A stretch of 64,000 bases of DNA from Phyllostachys edulis (GCA_036346405.1 CM070557.1:56364016-56428015), one strand, 5' to 3'; shown: positions 23,510 to 35,749, numbered from the stretch's first letter. Made by a program: numbers and translations. Notes: a model not told the origin generated them from the sequence alone.

Positions 23510-24303
23510 TGTCAGTGTTTTAGAACCGAACTTACGTAAAGATTGTTTGATTCGGGGGTTCCTCTAGGCTCGAAATCACACAGAGATGGAGACACGGGGA
23601 TTTTTATACAGGTTCGGGCATTCTCCTGGGAGAATAAAAACCCTACTCCTATGTGTATGTATTGAGTATGCTGGATTATAAGATGGAATCAAATACTAGA
23701 GTATTGTCCTTCTAATCTTCTGTCTCCGCCCCCTTTGTCCTGTTGATCCTTGCCTTTTATATCATCTCCGGGGTGCACCGTTGGATCTTCAAAATAAAAG
23801 TCACATTAACGCGCTAGATCGTGGAGCTGTTACCGGGAGTTATTACGGGGGTTTTAATATCCCCACGCCGCCAAACAATTATCATCATAACAGGGGGTTA
23901 AGTCGTCCTGTTATTTCAGAGAATAACAGCATAATTGATTGCTCATATCCTGGGACAAGGTACATGATATTCCTTTATCGACTAGGCCCACATGTCTGTG
24001 AATCTTGTCGACTGAGGACTGGTCATAGAAAGGCTTACGACCAGTTGGTGGTCGTAGGAGAGCCTACGACCACGGATCAATCGTAGTAGAGCTTACGATT
24101 ATGGGATAGTTGTAGGAGGGCTTACGACTATGAGGTAGTCGCAAGAAGACCCACGACTATAGGGTGGTCGTAGGAGAACTTACGACCTCCAGCTTCTCCC
24201 TTATGAATATTAAGGGGTATACACAAGAGTTATATGACGTCATTAATACCTATAATATGAATTATAGATATATAATAAAATAAGGATTGTTATATCCTCG
24301 TCA
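23510..24303 (-). repeat. 3' LTR of the Tat element
   Basis: 794 bp, colinear with the 5' LTR and with no net length change. TATA at 23753-23762. Six quasi-palindromic units at 24015-24190. Confidence 0.92.
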
Positions 24304-24320
24304 TCTAGCCCCCCAGCTTA
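24304..24320 (-). promoter_or_regulatory. Polypurine tract of the Tat element
   Basis: On the minus strand AGCTGGGGGGCTAGA directly precedes the 3' LTR start TGACGAGG. Confidence 0.65.
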
Positions 24321-25849
24321 AGCGAAAGTAACTTGCTTGGAAAAGGAGTTGTAGATGGTCTTACGACCAGTAGGTGGTCGTAGAAAGATGGTCGAAGGAA
24401 AGACTCTTCGACTGGTGTTTCATTTGACCAGAAAATAACTGGGTCAAGAAGGTTGTAAAATAATCTTACGACTTGCAAGGTAATCGTAGAAGATCTTACG
24501 ATTACCAAGTCGTCGCAGTACTAAGGTCGGAAGTAAAATCTTTCCGATTGTTTGTTGTGTTTGACCAGAAAAAGACTTGGTCAAGAAGGTAATTTCGCTT
24601 GAGGTGTGAAAACTGACTCGGCTTCCTCGAGCAGAAAAATTTAAGAATGTGAATCGGCTCTTACAGATCTGTCTGTTGGAGTAGTTCCCGAGGCATCGAC
24701 AACCGTTGAGTAGCCATGTCTCTTCATCTTCAGGCGAGAGGTTATAAATATTCACCGCGGGTGAGCATAAGGTCTTTTACCTTCCCCCAAATTGCTCTTG
24801 CTGTTCAAACTTTTGAGTTTTCCGTCGCCGACCAAATCGAGCCCTCTTCTCCGATTTTCCCAAGTCCAGATTTCTAACCTCTGAGAGAAATGGCCGGAGC
24901 CGCTTCTCAGTGAGCCGAATCGGAGATGGATGCGACCAAGATCAAAGCTTTGGTCACTGCTGAGAAGATCCCGAAGAGATAGTTCGTGGGGTGGATTGAG
25001 GCCACTGGGCAACATTGGCCATCGGGGGAGATTGGGCAAATCCCTATCTTCCAGGCATTTTGTGAGTGCGGCCTTCAATTGCCTGCTCACCCTTTTCTTA
25101 CACTCGTACTCAAACACTTCGACGTGGAGCTGGTGAACCTTGTTCCCAACTCTATCACGATGTTAAGTGTTTTGTGTATCTGTGCGAGGCCTATCTAGGG
25201 ATTCCGGCTGATCTGGAGTTGTTCCAGTATTTTTACGGAATGACCAGGCTGACCGGGATTGCTGGAAGCTGTAGTCTGAACCTCCACGATGGGAAATCAA
25301 AGGAGTACATTCAAATGTTCACTCGGTCGTCGTGGCCATTCTGGAAGAAAAAGTGGTTTTATTGGGAAATTACCAATGAGGATAGTCTTTCCTTCGTTGG
25401 GAAGCCGGTCGAGAAGATTTCGTCCTGGGATTCAACTCCCATGGATCTTGGTCGGATCACCCCCTTCATCCAAGGTATTGCAGATTTGAGGGAAGAGGGG
25501 CTAACCGGATGGCATGTGGTGAAAGACTTCATCATGTGCCGCATTAGTCCTCTGAAGAAGAGGGCTCATCTGATGTGGAGGTATTCGGGTCCGACGGACT
25601 CGACGAGGGATTATGCGGAGGGTAAGTAAGCTTCAGATTTAGCCTTCTTCCTGTTGGTTTCGGATTGGGTTTTAAAGAAATTTTCTTTCATCCTTGCAGA
25701 CCTCTCGCAAGAAGAGATTGACACCCGGGTCAAACTCATCTGCGAGAAATCACCAGCCAATGTGGCGGCACCTCCAATACTGGCTGACCTGTCCCCAGAG
25801 GATAAGGTGGAACGCATAAAGGTAATCGGGAGTTGATTTCATCTTTAGG

Positions 25850-26000
25850 ACTTCGTAGTCATAGAAAAACTTATGACTAGGTAGTGATCGTAGTAAGGAT
25901 TACGATCGGGTCTTGGTCGTAGGAATACTTACGACCAGGGGGTTGTCATAGAAAAGCTTACGACACAGCGATGGTCGTAGAATGACTTACGACCGCTTTT
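25850..26000. repeat. Hairpin-repeat array in an aORF intron (4 units)
   Basis: Four units of TAGTCGTAG-AAAA-CTTACGAC type, each an imperfect palindrome of ~20 bp, in the intron between 25822 and ~26030. Confidence 0.85.
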
Positions 26001-27469
26001 GTAATTTCTCTCTCTTTCTGATTTCTACAGAAAGTATGTATGGAGAACCGTCAGGACGACGAGGAAGTCGAACTGATGGTCGTCGGTGCTGCCATAGAGC
26101 AGCTTGTTGCTCCCCCGGCCAAGAGGCGTAAGCTCGCGCAAGATGCCGATGGGAGAGGTGCGAGTTCAAGTTTTGCCAAATTTGCCGCGGACCTGGCCGC
26201 TGCAGAGAAAATGAAGGTGGCAGGGGTAGCTAAGGTATCTTAACATGAAGCCCCCAAGGCCAAGGTACCTCTCTACCATGACAATAGAACCTTTGTAGTT
26301 CCTGTCTCTTGTGGCTTTATCAAGTGATTCGGAAAGGAAAAACTGGAAGAGACTTATTGCTTTTTGTGAAGGAAACTGCTGCACCAGCAGTACCCTTGGC
26401 CGAGGGTAGCGATGACCTTAAGGTAGTCGAGACCGGTCTTGACCATCCAAGGAGTCAAGGGGATCTGGGAGCGAGGGCGCTCGATCAAGATCCACGACCA
26501 GACGTGGTCGTGGCCGTTCCTCAACTTGATTCTCGACCAGACGTGGTTGAGAAAAAGTCAAAGAAACCTTCCTTAGGGAGGGTTGCTTCTAAGCTTAAGA
26601 TTAAGTCTGGCACTAGAAGGTATGTAAAAGAGACAAAAGCATAAGAACAGCATTTACATTTTGCTTTTTACTACCTGATAGTGCTTTCCTTCTCATGGTC
26701 TTAGCCCGGCTTCTCTCATCGTCAAAGATGTTCCTGTTAAGGAACCCACTGCAGTTTCTTTAATAGATGAAGCAACAGCAGCGGCGGTGGTCGAAGGTTC
26801 GTCCACCGTCCGAGGATCAAGGCACTTACTAATCATAGGCCACGATTGTTGGAGCAATCGAGGGCGAGCAGCTTCGCCTACGGAGTGGTCGTAGAAACCG
26901 AGGCAAAGGTGACGTCTGGTGCAGCGGATGCATCAGAGCGTCGCGCCGGGAAGGAGATTGCCGCGGATGTTCTTCTAGGTCCTCAGGGAGGAACTAGCGA
27001 TACCGAATCAGAGGATGAAGAATATGCTAACTTCTCCTCTGAGTTCTTCGGGCCATCCCCCATCGTGGGATCTTCTGCCCTCATATCTCGTACTCGTGTT
27101 CCTCACCCCAAAAACATTCCTGGTGACAAGGATGTTTTCGATGACGCGCGTCTCGAAAAGGTGTGGTGGGACTGAGTCCGAGAGATCGATGGGCTGAGGA
27201 ACCCCACGCGGGTAGTGTCTTCGTTTGCGTGGAAGGTGATGGATGCAAGCACCTATTTGATCGGTATTTGCACTCATATTGTTTCTTGCTTCTAACAGTT
27301 TCTCTTTTCCGTAGAGAGCATTGGAGCAAATTGTTACTGTTGTTGAATACAACAGGCAACTTGTCCAGTTGCGACAGGAAAAACCAGAACTCTGTGAGCA
27401 GGCAAAGAGGTGGTGAGTAACCGCTTCTCGTAGCCTTCCATGTTTCGGTCACTTATACAGTGCTCGCAG

Positions 27470-27705
27470 AGGTTTATCGTAGAAGATCTTACGACTAGGA
27501 ACTGGTCGTAGAAATACTTACGGCCAGGATATCGTCGTAAAAATACTTACGACAAGGAACTAGTCGCAGAAGAACTTACGACCAGGATATTGTCGTAGAA
27601 ATACTTATGACAAGGAACTGATCGTAGAAGAACTTACGACCAAGATATTGTCGTAGAAAGACTTACGACAAAGAACTAGTCATAGAAGAACTTACGACCA
27701 GGAAC
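27470..27705. repeat. Hairpin-repeat array in an aORF intron (about 8 units)
   Basis: About eight units of GGTCGTAGAAATACTTACGACC form with a ~28-30 bp period. Linkers alternate between AGGAACT and AGGATATT. Each unit is self-complementary around a 4-6 nt centre. Confidence 0.9.
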
Positions 27706-28835
27706 TATGCTGACGTCTACCCTTTCCCTTGGCAAGTTAAAGAGCGACAAGAAGACCTTAGCTGATTCTCTCGACTTTGAGAGAGCCGAGAAGAAGAAGC
27801 TAAGTGAGAAGGTTGAGGACCTCCAGAAGAAACTTCTGGAGGCAAACTCTGCAAACCAGAGGTTGCAGGAACGATTGATTGGTAAGTGCTAAACTTAAGA
27901 CCGCTTTCAACCTTCTTTTCTTTCTCTGATCCTCATTCCTTTTCAAAGAAAGATCTAGAGGTCCAGACGTGGGAGCAGCGCCACATAAAGGATGCTGCTT
28001 CTCATGCCGAAGAAGTCAAGAAGTTGGACTCTCAGCTTGTTGGTAAGCAAATCTTTACCTGTGATTGATTGTGTTTTCTTCTCACGGTCATTTCCTTTTC
28101 TGACTGGTCTTATTCTTTTCAGAACAAATGGTGCAAACGAAACGACTTCGCGAGGCTTCGACTCGCAATCAGGAGGAAATGAAGGCTTTGAAGGTCAATC
28201 TTCAAGGCAACATTTCACTTCTGAACAATGTACTCGGTGGGCTTCATGTTTGAGGGATTGCTCGTCGAATCTATACATAATCGCTCGCCCACTCGAGTGC
28301 CATTGGCAAGCAAGTCGGAACTTTGCAAGAGTTGGTGACTACTCTGAAGGCCAACAAATCCGACTCGATAAAGGATGCGATCCAAGAGGGAGTAAGATTT
28401 GTTTTGGCAAAACTTAAAGCTCATGATCCCAACCTTAATCTGCAACCTGTCGTAGATGACTTCGTCTGCTCCGAAGCAGAGGCGGAGCAATTAATGACAT
28501 CCATGCAGCCGATTGCTGAGTCAGTTACGGAGGGTGTGCAAATAGGATCCCCTTCGCCAGAGTAGTCTGCACCAGAGTCCTGTAAAGACAAATTTTTTGT
28601 TGATATTGATATATAATCCTTCCTTTTTCCTGAAAATCATCTTTGTCGAGTAGTTAGTAACCCAAAAGATAATGAATGGAAAAAAGAGCAAGACTAAGAA
28701 TTGAAGTCAAGTTAATAACTTTATCCTAACCCCCGACTATTTGCTTGGTTCATTTAGATAAACCGAGTAAATAGTGTTCAATGGGTTTTCTGAAAAAGAG
28801 AGGTTTAACTAACTTATAGCTTTTCGATCACGATT

Positions 28836-29430
28836 ATCATGCACTGGTTGAAAGAGCAGGAACGAGTCAACACTAGGAAGTTCCTTCTAGTGGGCAGGAC
28901 CACGTGCAGAGAGGAGAGGCTTCGACTAGGTGATGTTACCATCTCCGACCAGATTAATCAAATCAAGAACAGTCAACTTGAGTTAGATAAACGTCTGGAG
29001 TTCCTTAAAAAATTTGTTCAACTTATTTCAATGGACTCAGTAGGTTCGCTCTGGTAGCAAGAGTTAGAAACAGGATGACACTAGGAAGTTCTTTCTAGTG
29101 GGCAGAACCAAGTGCAGAGATGAAAAGTCTTTGACTAGGTGGTGCAACTTTCTCCGACCAGTTAAAACAAACCAAGTTTGTTGAAAGTAGTCGAGCAAAT
29201 TTGGAAAGTGTACTCGGCTTAATTTATTTTTCAAAAGATGGATGAAGAAATAAACTAAGGTACTAAGAGTTGGTTTGATATTATTTCAACCATATTTTTG
29301 ACCCAAGCTCTTTGTGTTGGTAGAAAATGGAGGAACGAGTCGACTCTACGAAGTTCCTTCTAGTGGGCGGGACCACATGCAGAGAGGGGAGGCTTCGACT
29401 AGGTGATGTTACCATCCTTTCGACCATTGT
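28836..29430. repeat. Three ~100-bp direct repeats between integrase and the extra ORF
   Basis: Copies at 28848-28951, 29055-29160 and 29325-29426 share AGGAAGTTCCTTCTAGTGGG, then GTGCAGAG, GGCTTCGACTAGGTG and TCCGACCA. A fourth relative is in the second Tat element at 60498-60600. Spacing is irregular (~200-270 bp). The function is unknown. Confidence 0.8.
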
Positions 29431-29618
29431 AAAGATGAACTGGGTACTGGTCGTAGAATGTCTTATGACCAGTGTATTGTCGTGGAAGAGTGCACGACTA
29501 GGAACTGGTCGAGGGCGGACCTTCGACCAGGGTATGGTTGAAAGAATTGTCAAAGCGCTACTCGAAGTAAGACAATAAAGATAGAAAGAACCTGATGCTT
29601 TATTGAATGGTTGGTTGT

Positions 29619-30940
29619 TTACACGTAGAATTTGCGTAACTGGTCGATATTCCAATAATTTGAGAGAATTCGGCCGCCTTCCATTGCTAGTCGTACTGAA
29701 CCTGGTCGCATAACTTCGACCACTGTGTAAGGACCTTCCCACTTGGGGGAAAGCTTGTTCCGATTAGACTGGGATTGAATTTTCCTCAATACCAAGTCAC
29801 CTACAGCAAGGCTGCGAGGTTGGACCTTACGATCGTAGTATTTGCGTAGGGCTTGCTGGTAGACTACTGAACGGATTAAGGCCTGATTCCTCTTTTCTTC
29901 GAGCAGGTTAATGTCATCCGCTTGAAGTTGTTCTTGGGCTGAGTCATTGAAACTCTCGATCCTTGTAGACCTGATCTTTAGTTCTGGCGGAAGCATGGCT
30001 TCGGCACCAAAAACTAGGAAAAAAAAGGTGTTTACTTTGTTGCGACTAGCGATCGTCTTGAATCGCCCATATATCGAGGGTAATTCTTGTACCCAAGCCC
30101 CCGAGCGCTTGACAAGCTGGTCGAAGACTCGAGTTTTAATTCTCTGCATTATTTGGCCATTCGCTCGTTCGACTACCCCATTGCTTTGGGGATGGGTGAC
30201 AGAGGCGTAACAGAGCTTGGTACCCAACTCGTCGCAAAATTCTTGAAGTTTTGCGCTCGAAAATTGTTTACCATTATCTGTGATTATTCAACTTAGGACA
30301 TCAAACCGAGTAATCACGCTTCTCATCATGAACCGTTTTACGGCTTCCATTGTTATCCCAGTCACAGGTTCGGCTTCGATCCATTTTGTGAACGTATCAA
30401 TAGCCACAAAAAGGAAATCGAAGCCTCCTGCAGCCCTTGGGAACGGTCCTAGGAAATCGAGACCCCAGGTCGCAAAAGGCCAAGATAAAGGGATTATTTG
30501 TAATGCCTGAGCTGGTTGGTGTATTTGCCTGCTATGAAACTGGCATTGTACACATTTTTTAACCAATTATATGGCATCGTAGAGGGCAGTTGGCCAGTAA
30601 AATCCTTGTCGAAAGCTTTTCCGACCAACGTTCTGTAGGAAGCATGAGTTCCACAGATGCCCCCGTATATGTCGTGAAGGAGGTTTAGTCCTTCTCTCTG
30701 CGGTATGCATCGCATGAGTACCCCTTGAGTACCTCGTTTATAGAGGACTCCTTCGACCAAAGTATACATTTTGGCCTTTCGGGATAAACGATCTGCGTCG
30801 AGATCGTCGTCGGGTACGGAACCCGTCTGAAGATAATTGTAGATGGGATCCATCCAAGTATCCTCGTAATCTAGAGAGGCTGTCTCAATAGGAGATGTCT
30901 CTGGTGTGTCCACCAGAGATGGTTTTTGGAGTTGCTCCAA
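29619..30940 (-). pseudogene. Tat integrase
   Basis: 30940-30494 covers the zinc-binding start (GGICGTHASYRTLVGKAFD, then CVQCQFHSR at ~30545). The catalytic core is DFLGPFPRAAGGFDFLFVAI, FTKWIEAEPV and ITDNGKQF, with THPQSNGVVERANGQIM in the 30227-29619 frame. The C-terminal part is LKIRSTRIESFND and RNKLSPKWEGPYTVVEVM. The last frame is open for 202 codons. Stops near 30290 and a frameshift near 30600 interrupt it. In an active element it inserts the cDNA into the genome. Confidence 0.85.
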
Positions 30941-30959
30941 GAAAACCCCTTTTGGTACT

Positions 30960-31851
30960 TGTGATTGGGAAAAAGCTATCCGAGCAAGCTGGTCTGCAAG
31001 AAAATTATCCTTTCGAGGGATAAATTGTACCTCGAAACTGAAAAATGCTTTTCAAGCTTTCGTACCTCCGATAAGTACCGAGACATGGTCGGATTAGAGC
31101 ACTGGTACTCTTTTCCGACCTGATTCATGACTAGTTGAGAGTCTCCTCTCACGAGTAGTCATCAAACCGCGAGCACTTTCACAGCTCGTATGCCGGCTAG
31201 TAAACCTTCGTATTCTGCCACGTTGTTAGTGGCCTGAAAGTTTAACTGCATGGCATACTTTAAGGTCTCTCCGTTAGGAGATTCCAGGACCACCCCAACC
31301 CCCGAGCCACTTAAAGTAAGTGACCCGTCAAAGTACATCGTCCACTTGTCATGGGTATCGTACTGGGGATCCTGAACAGGTTCAGGATTTGTCCATTCGG
31401 CGACAAAGTCTGCCAAGATCTGGGATTTAATGGCCGTTCGGGACACGAAATGGAGGTCAAACTCCCCAAATTCTACTAACCATTTAGACATGCGTCCCGT
31501 TGCTCCCCTATTTTGGAGGATTACTCCCAAGGGAAACTCAGACGGCACAATTATCTTGTGCGCCCGAAAATAATGCCGCAGCTTCCTCGGAGACATGAGG
31601 AGGGCATAGAGAAGCTTTTGGACCTGAGGGTAACGCTCCTTAGGTCCGTACAAAACTTCACTTACGTAGTACACTAGTCGTTGAACGTTTTCACGTTCTA
31701 CGACTAGTACTGCGCTCACTGCCGTGGCGTGGTAGCTAGATAAATTAAGAGTGTCTCTTCTCGTTTCGGGGAAACCAGAACAGGAGCACTCGTAAGATAT
31801 CTCTTGACATCCTCGAAGGCAGCGTTTGCCTCTTCTGACCACTCGAAACCC
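30960..31851 (-). pseudogene. Tat RT connection and RNase H region
   Basis: 31842-31162 holds the RT connection part (LYGPKERYPQVQKLLYALLM, LRHYFRAHKI), then an RNase H with KWTMYFDGSLTLSGSGVGVV and ATNNVAEYEGLLAGIRAVK. The D, E and DGS-type residues are present. Tat elements are known to carry an additional archaeal-like RNase H here, which fits this sequence. The rest of the domain (GDSQLVMNQVG-type, FQRKDNFLADQLARL-type motifs) continues at ~31140-30960 in a shifted frame. Confidence 0.75.
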
Positions 31852-32560
31852 TCATGCTTCCTTAGAAGTTTGAAGAAAGGTAGTCCTTTTTCCCCCAGGC
31901 GTGCTATGAAATGGCTTAAAGCCGCCATACACCCTGTGATCTTTTGGACTTCTTTCTTTGTGGTTGGAGAGCACATTTGAACAATGGCTTTTATCTTTTC
32001 GGGATGTTTCGATCCCTCGTACGGAGACCAGGAATCCAAACAATTTCCCTGAAGAGACTCCAAACACACACTTCTTAGGATTGAGTTTCACGCGGTGTTT
32101 TCTGAGGTTGTCGAACGTCTCCTGCAAGTCTGAAACAAGATCAAGCCGTTTGATGCTTTTTACGACTAGATCGTCAACATAGGCTTCCAAATTTCGGCCT
32201 AGCTGAGGTGAAAAGGTCGATTGCATCAAACGTTGAAAAGAAGCACCAGTATTTTTTAGACCAAATGGCATTTTGACATAACAAAATATACCAAATGGAG
32301 TAATAAATGCGGTTTTCTCTTCATCTTCTAGACACATATTTATCTGGTGGTAACGGAATATACATATAAAAACTTAATGTTTCGCAACCAAAGAGAGAGT
32401 CAACCAACCGATCGACACGAGGTAAAGGAAATCATCTTTGGACAAGCTTTATTAAGATCGGTGAAGTCTATGCACATTTGCCACTTTCCGTTAGACTTCC
32501 TAACCATTACAGGTTGGCCAACCACTGGGTGGTCGACTTCTCTTATAAAGCCCGCTTAAG
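31852..32560 (-). pseudogene. Tat reverse transcriptase region
   Basis: 32337-31852 is open and reads EEKTAFITPFGIFCYVKMPF, GLKNTGASFQRLM, and LEAYVDDLVVKS with the catalytic YVDD at 32170-32181, then HRVKLNPKKCVFGV. The upstream fingers motif (VRKSNGKWQMCIDF-like, near 32490) is in a different frame with stops. A frameshift near 32040 moves the thumb/connection motifs (ALSHFIARLGEKGLPFFKLL, EDVKRYLTSAPVL) into the overlapping frame. It is therefore inactive. Confidence 0.85.
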
Positions 32561-33020
32561 TAGCTTGTCCAATTCGACCTTATAGCATCTCGCCGATCGC
32601 TGGCAAATCTCGTAATTTTTCTTTTACGGGTACTTTGTTAGGCCGTAGTTAGCTAGCTTTGCTCGATCACTTCGGGACTCGGGCATGTCGATGCTTGCCA
32701 CGCGAAGACATCTACGCTTGCTCGGAGGAAAGTGATGAGGGCGCCTTCCTACTTGGGGTCGGAAGTATCCCGATCGAATCAGATCTTGAAGGTTCCTCCC
32801 GATCCAGGAACCTTTTTTACTTGGTCGTTCGGCTTGGGCGCAGCTTTAGGCTTTGAGTTCTTGGTCGAAGGCTGCCCTTTTTCTTCCCGAGCTGGTATCT
32901 GGCCCACCATCTCGAGGGATCGACGGTCACACGTGTGTGCCATCTTCTTATCATAATTAATTGTGATTACTCCTTTGGGACCTGGTATCTTAAGACATTG
33001 ATACCCATAATGAGTTGTCA

Positions 33021-33542
33021 TTAAGAACTTTGCCAAAGCTGGTCGTTCGAGTATGGCATTATATGCCTATCGAAATCGACCACATCAAAGGAGATCTTCT
33101 CCGTCCTGAAATTACTTGGTGAACCAAATGTTAAAGGAAGAGAAACTTGACCAATGAGTTTGGCCGAAGACCCCAGTACAATACCATGAAATGAATATCT
33201 TACCGATCTTACCTTGGTCCTGGGTACTTGCATTTCATCCAGGGTACTCGTAAACAGAATGTTTAACGAGCTTCCACCATCAATCAACACTCAATTTACT
33301 CGACAGTTGTTGATGGTGGGTTCGACCATGATCGGAAAGCGATCTGGTCGAGTTGAAGGGATCGGGCAGTCACCCTTCTCGAAAGAGATGGTGACTTCTG
33401 ACCACTTCGGTACTTTATTAACAAGAGGAGAATCAATAGACTTTACCTCGCGTTCGACTGCCTTAAGCTGTCGTCTTGACTCGTACGCCGATGATCCCCC
33501 AAAGATGTGCTCGATGGTGTGTTCGGGATCTTGAAATGGCAT
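33021..33542 (-). pseudogene. Tat aspartic protease region
   Basis: Two adjacent frames. 33291-33542 reads EHIFGGSSAYESRRQ and KWSEVTISFEKGDCP. 33021-33290 opens with VLIDGGSSLNILF, the active-site loop in the DGGSS form typical of Tat elements. It then has IGQVSLPLTFG and FDVVDFD. A stop at the junction near 33291 separates the two parts. The protease would cut the gag-pol polyprotein. Confidence 0.75.
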
Positions 33543-33559
33543 GTCCTCGTTGTCACCTG

Positions 33560-35749
33560 ACTGTGTACGACCACTGGCTTGCCCTACTTCTTCGAGGGCA
33601 GGAAGTGGCTCTTTGCCGTTGTAGTAGTCTTCGAGTTTTCGTTGGAAAACTCGGCAGTTGCGAAGGTCATGTCCTTCCTTTTTGTGGAAAGGGCACCACC
33701 TAGGCTTATCGTTCTTCCGTTCGGGGTGCTTACCTTTACCTTGATCGGGGTATTGCTTGGCAGTTTGTGGCTCCTTATCACTTACGGTTAGGATCTCCTT
33801 AGAAGCATTGGCTTGAGGCTTTTGTCCCTTTGCCTTGTTCTTGGATTTCTTAGCTTTCTTATCCTTCTTTTTGCTACCTTCGCCATTCTCCTGAGGGAGC
33901 TGGTCATCTCGATTGATGATTTAGCTCCGCTCAACTGCTTCGTCAGTAGTAGCGTACCGATCAACCATCTCGAAAAGTTCAGCTACAGTAGCGGGAGGGT
34001 TCAAAGCGATATCCTCTGTGATCCTTCTGCTACGGACTCCCTGCTTGAAGGCCCTGATAACAGATACATCAAAAACCTCAGGAATAGAATTGCAAACCTG
34101 ACTGAAATGCCTGATGAATTGGCGTAGCGTTTTGTGGTCGTTTTGTCGCATCCTATGTAGGTCGTCCTCCTTTCCGGGGCGATGGTAGGTGCCCTAGAAA
34201 TTAGCCAACAACAGATCACAGAGGTGTTGCCACAAGTAGATCGACTCGACTGGTTGGTTTAATAACCACGATCGAGCAGACCCTTCGAGCACAGTCGGAA
34301 GGTAATTCGCCATGACGTGCTCTCCTCCTCCTGCTGCTCGGACAGCGGTTGTGTAGATCTGAAGGAATTCGATGGGATTTTGAGACCCATCAAACTTCTC
34401 CATGTTCCCTGGTCGAAATCGCGGTAGCCAGTGAACTGCTCGGAGGTCAGGCGATAATGCCCGACATCCGGTAATCACGTCGTAACGCCTCCTTTGTAGA
34501 AAAGAGGGTTGACGTCGCCAGGTGATCGTACTCGAAGATACCCAGCAAGGGGTGAATCTGACTTATAGTAAGTCTCGATCCTACGAGGGTAATACTTCTC
34601 GTATCTTGTCTGCTGTTGCAGACCTCTCGGTCGGAGTGGTGAGTGATCACCTCTCCTAGGAGTTTTATGATCGTCAGGCATTCGAGGAACTCTTTTCTGG
34701 ATTAGGGAGCGAAGCACCTTGCGGTGACCTCCATGTGGCGAGTTATTCGATTGACTGGAAGTTGATGGAGTCATACTGCCATGACTTTCAGAATGACGCC
34801 GGCAAGGTCGTTCGAGCTTGCTCATTGTACTCCGTAGCCTTCGTGCGATCTCTTCGGTGAAGAGGTCGTAGCCAGGTGCTCGGGCAAGTTCTCGAGATGG
34901 GTTCTCGAGCAGGTCATTGATATGCTAAAGTTCCTGAGCTTCTTCCAACTGGTATTGAGCGTGCCCAGGTAATTTTCTCTAAGCTGCGACTCGTTTTCGT
35001 CGGTTTGTTTTAGAATCATTCATACCTGATCCTTGAGCTTGCCTTAATGGAGTGCGATGATCTCGAGAATTTCCCGCACGCTCATCAGAGTATTGACTCT
35101 GGTCGTCGTCGGAGGTGTCTTTGTCATTGCCACGAGCAGTCGTAGGGTGTGATCTTCGGGGAGCATCTACAGCCTTGTCTCTGGGAGAGTTATTGCTACC
35201 TGAGGGTAGGACGAAGACCTCCCGTTGATGATCTCCACTTGCACTAGAGGCCTCCTCGCTTGAGGAGTCGTCGAATGACACCATCTGGCGACTTGAAGCA
35301 AACCCCTCCAAGAAGGGGAATTCTGGGTTATAACCATCTCTATCAGCAAGCGAGTCTTGCGTTGGGATGGTTGAACTCGCAGGAAGAGCATGTTCGATCG
35401 CATCCTTCGCTGGGCTAACCGGAGAGAGAGAATCACCCGATGCTGATGAAGATTCGGAATTATGACTCCCAGGAGTTGCCACGCCAGGTCGGACTGTCTT
35501 AGGCGGACTTGGACATTTGGAGAGAGAACCCTCACCGTGTCCTGAGTTTGCCTCGGGACAGTTCTCATTGTGGTCGGATTGACCCTTGTCCTCTGAGGAA
35601 GCTGGCTCCCCATCTGGACATATAGTTGTGGGGGATAAGGATCCCTCCTCAACTCCATCGATGGAAAGGTCTCCTGGAGAAAGATCTCCGGAGGCGACAT
35701 CACCATCGGATGATGCATCGCTTCGGCTCGTAGTCAAAACCGCATCCAT
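33560..35749 (-). pseudogene. Tat gag region (broken)
   Basis: Starts at 35749 with an acidic Ser/Asp-rich N-terminal part (MDAVLTTSRSDASSDGD...) of about 250 residues. A basic Arg/His-rich stretch follows (34475-34825), then the capsid-type motifs FRPGNMEKFDGSQNP, GSARSWLLNQP, TLRQFIRHFSQVCNSIPEV and ITEDIALNPPATVAELFEMV. A zinc-knuckle-like WCPFHKKEGHDLRNC lies near 33680. Gag forms the cytoplasmic particle. The reading shifts frame at least three times (near 34980, 34475, 34190), so this copy could not make an intact protein. Confidence 0.75.

Larger units (their letters stand above)
24926..28565 (+). pseudogene. Antisense spliced extra ORF (aORF) of the Tat element
   Basis: Opposite in sense to gag-pol. 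The ATG at 24926 is followed by an in-frame TAG at 24980 and then FVGWIEATGQHWP, GLQLPAHPFLTLVLKHFDVE and LVNLVPNSITM. After a frameshift at ~25150 comes YLCEAYLGIP, LFQYFYGMTRLTGIAGSCSL and WPFWKKKWFYWE. This matches what I recall of the Pfam 'putative gypsy type transposon' domain. Splice-bordered exons follow (DLSQEEIDTRVKLICEKSP at 25701-25821; an NLS-like PPAKRRKLA near 26120; a coiled coil at 27707-27892). A C-terminal segment ends at 28565. Introns between these exons hold hairpin repeats. The role of such ORFs is unknown. Confidence 0.65.

Noticed and set aside
25850..27705. CRISPR-like appearance of the evenly spaced ~28-bp repeats
   Set aside because: The repeats diverge, spacers are short and repetitive, no cas genes are present, and the context is a plant retrotransposon intron.
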